DNA from: Bacteroidales bacterium
Lineage (GTDB): Bacteria > Bacteroidota > Bacteroidia > Bacteroidales > Paludibacteraceae
Length of the DNA stretch: 7,050 nt
NCBI GenBank assembly: GCA_900766775.1
Contig: CAAFXN010000094.1
Location: forward strand, 1 to 7,050
Direction of reading: 5' to 3'
Shown: positions 5,719 through 7,050 of the stretch, in pieces
Layout: every line of letters begins with the position of its first letter
Position numbering within the stretch: position 1 is the first letter of the stretch
Program-made: the position numbers and the translations under genes
Notes under the pieces: generated by a model
The model's input: only the letters and a program-made list of their open reading frames with translations
Database searches by the model: none
Told to the model about the DNA's origin: nothing

Positions 5719-6987
5719 ATGCTTCCCCAATCCGATTTACAGAATATCAAACAGCGTTTCGGCATTATCGGCAACAGCCCGTTGCTCAACCGCGGCATAG
5801 AGATTGCTCTGCAAGTGGCAAAGACCGACCTCAGCGTCCTCGTAACGGGCGAATCGGGTGTCGGCAAAGAGCATTTCCCGAAGATTATCCATGCCTTCTC
5901 CGCCCGCAAGCACGGTCCCTATTTCGCCATCAACTGCGGTGCCATCCCCGAAGGCACCATCGACTCCGAACTCTTCGGACACGAGAAAGGTGCCTTCACC
6001 GACGCCAAAGCCGAGCGCAAGGGTTACTTCGAGATAGCCAACGGCGGCACACTCTTCCTCGACGAAGTGGGCGAGTTGCCGTTGCAGACGCAGGTGCGCC
6101 TGTTGCGCGTATTGGAGACGGGAGAGTTCATCCGCATGGGTGCCAGCCAAGTACAGAAGACCAACGTCCGCGTGGTCGCTGCCACCAACCTCAACATGCG
6201 CCGCGCCATCGAAGAAGGACGTTTCCGCGAAGACCTCTACTATCGCCTCAACACCGTGGAGATTCGAGTGCCCGCTTTGCGCGACCGCAAAGAGGACATC
6301 CCCTTGCTCTTCCGCAAGTTCTCCTCCGACTTCTGCAACCGCTACCAAATGCCGCCGCTCATGCTCTCCGAGGAGGCAACGCGCCTGCTCCAATCCTACT
6401 ACTGGAACGGCAACATCCGCCAACTGAAGAACATTGCCGAGCAGGTCTCCGTCATCGAGATGGACCACCACATATCCGCTGATACACTCCAACGCTATCT
6501 GCCTGATAACGAGCGTCAAAGCGGGCTGGTGCTCTCCTCCGCAGGCGGCAGCGCCAATGCCGGCAAAGACTATGCCCACGAGATAAGTCTGCTCTACAAC
6601 ATGGTCGTCAAACTGCAGCAGGAAATCTCCGACCTCAAAGCCCAACTGCATACGGATACAGCCTCTCCTGCCGCCTCTCTGCCGCAGGCATCCCATGCAG
6701 AAACGAACCTCGGCGTAAGCCTCAGCCCGCACCCCCACTCTTCCCACTCCAATGCTGAAGAAATACAAGAAGTGGAGGAGATACAAGACGGCGTTCAACC
6801 CTCAACGCTCACCCCTCAACCCTCAACTCTCAACTCTCAACTTCCTACCCCCAATCTCGAGGAGACGCAGCGCGAGACCATCCTCCGCGTCCTTGCTCAA
6901 TGCAACGGCAACCGCAAACTCGCTGCCGAGAAGTTAGGTATCTCCGAGCGCACCCTCTACCGCAAAATCAAAGAATACAACTTGTAA
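5719..6987 (+). CDS. Sigma-54-dependent activator, AAA+ plus Fis-type HTH, no sensor domain
   Basis: The 422-residue protein belongs to the bacterial enhancer-binding proteins, which hydrolyse ATP to open RpoN-RNA polymerase promoter complexes. The AAA+ domain starts almost at the N-terminus (about 14-262), so there is no receiver, PAS or GAF domain. Motifs are Walker A GESGVGKE (44-51, K50), the sigma-54 contact loop GAFTDA (91-96, usually GAFTGA), Walker B TLFLDEVGE (D115, E116), sensor I VVAATN (N157), arginine-finger region GRFREDLYYRL (167-177) and sensor II region WNGNIRQLKN (229-238, where most members have WPGNVRELxN). A probable coiled coil (about 286-311) is followed by a Ser/Pro/Thr-rich linker (312-380) partly made of a 7-bp DNA repeat, then a Fis-type HTH (383-421). 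The ATG at 5719 is chosen because the homology begins there; the in-frame ATG at 5572 lies upstream of the promoter, in non-coding-like sequence. The gene is divergent from the export operon. From memory, related regulators in Bacteroidales often precede lptE and secG; the window ends too early to check. Confidence 0.93.
   Translation: MLPQSDLQNIKQRFGIIGNSPLLNRGIEIALQVAKTDLSVLVTGESGVGKEHFPKIIHAFSARKHGPYFAINCGAIPEGTIDSELFGHEKGAFTDAKAERKGYFEIANGGTLFLDEVGELPLQTQVRLLRVLETGEFIRMGASQVQKTNVRVVAATNLNMRRAIEEGRFREDLYYRLNTVEIRVPALRDRKEDIPLLFRKFSSDFCNRYQMPPLMLSEEATRLLQSYYWNGNIRQLKNIAEQVSVIEMDHHISADTLQRYLPDNERQSGLVLSSAGGSANAGKDYAHEISLLYNMVVKLQQEISDLKAQLHTDTASPAASLPQASHAETNLGVSLSPHPHSSHSNAEEIQEVEEIQDGVQPSTLTPQPSTLNSQLPTPNLEETQRETILRVLAQCNGNRKLAAEKLGISERTLYRKIKEYNL
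6794..6842 (+). repeat. Seven 7-bp tandem units inside the activator gene
   Basis: Seven contiguous heptamers read TTCAACC, CTCAACG, CTCACCC, CTCAACC, then CTCAACT three times. Because 7 is not a multiple of 3, the protein shows a seven-residue period instead (QPSTLTP, QPSTLNS, QLPTPN). The repeat sits in the linker between the AAA+ core and the HTH. Addition or loss of one unit would shift the frame before the DNA-binding domain. The last three units are perfect copies, suggesting recent expansion. Confidence 0.9.
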
Positions 6988-7009
6988 AGTCCCCGTGTGC
7001 GGATGCTCT

Positions 7010-7050
7010 CAATTACGTAGGATATACGTAGGATATACGTAGGATATACG
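7010..7050 (+). repeat. Second 11-bp tandem array, cut by the window end
   Basis: Units of GATATACGTAG occupy 7021-7031 and 7032-7042, with a partial unit at 7043-7050 and a diverged unit (CAATTACGTAG) at 7010-7020. Each unit contains the palindrome TACGTA. The array starts 22 nt after the stop of the activator gene. Its full length is unknown because the sequence ends inside it. Confidence 0.9.

Noticed and set aside
5737..6798. Long leftward open frame of 353 codons opposite the activator gene
   Set aside because: It is antisense to clear AAA+ motifs and its own translation has no recognisable family features.
6988..7009. Terminator after the activator gene
   Set aside because: Only a very short CCG/CGG pairing is visible and there is no T-run.

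Overview
The window looks like a chromosomal contig end from a member of the Bacteroidota, most likely order Bacteroidales. Three things support this. Both promoters in the divergent intergenic region match the Bacteroidota housekeeping consensus (TTTG, 20-nt spacer, TACCTTTG). Gene starts lack Shine-Dalgarno sequences. The protein families (short lipoprotein-type polysaccharide exporter, Wzc-like tyrosine kinase, topoisomerase III with a GDAGQEGE TOPRIM motif) are of the Bacteroidota kind. The genus cannot be fixed from sequence alone. The first 20 bases are not biological: they equal the 3' end of the Illumina TruSeq read-1 adapter, so the contig starts at residual adapter.

Layout from left to right: adapter (1-20); the last 19 codons of a rightward gene (21-80); twelve tandem 11-bp units (104-235) running into a terminator hairpin (233-271); then a leftward cluster read from right to left: polysaccharide export lipoprotein (5541-4744), Wzc-like chain-length regulator and tyrosine autokinase (4631-2292), and DNA topoisomerase III topB (2255-291). 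The cluster is driven by a promoter at 5606-5575 and ends at the terminator at 271-233. On the right is a divergent rightward gene for a sigma-54-type AAA+ activator (5719-6987) with its own promoter (5631-5662). A second 11-bp tandem array (7010-7050) starts 22 nt after that gene and is cut by the window edge. There is no stretch over 300 bases without a gene.

How the genes work together: the lipoprotein (outer-membrane export channel, Wza family) and the kinase (inner-membrane Wzz/Wzc co-polymerase) form the envelope-spanning export and length-control machine for a capsule or exopolysaccharide. The glycosyltransferases, flippase, polymerase and phosphatase that would complete it are not in this window. 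topB lies only 36 nt behind the kinase gene and probably shares its transcript. The divergent activator has no sensor domain, so its input is unknown. The intergenic region shows no clear -24/-12 sigma-54 promoter, so control of the export genes by this activator is only a possibility.

No wholly new system was found. The parts worth a second look are the repeats and motif variants: two unrelated 11-bp arrays placed 22-23 nt after stop codons; a 7-bp (frame-breaking) tandem repeat inside the activator gene between its ATPase and DNA-binding domains; an A8 tract inside the export-operon promoter spacer; a (Gly-Tyr)8 kinase tail encoded by a 6-bp repeat; GAFTDA in place of GAFTGA in the activator; and DxG in place of DxD in the topoisomerase.
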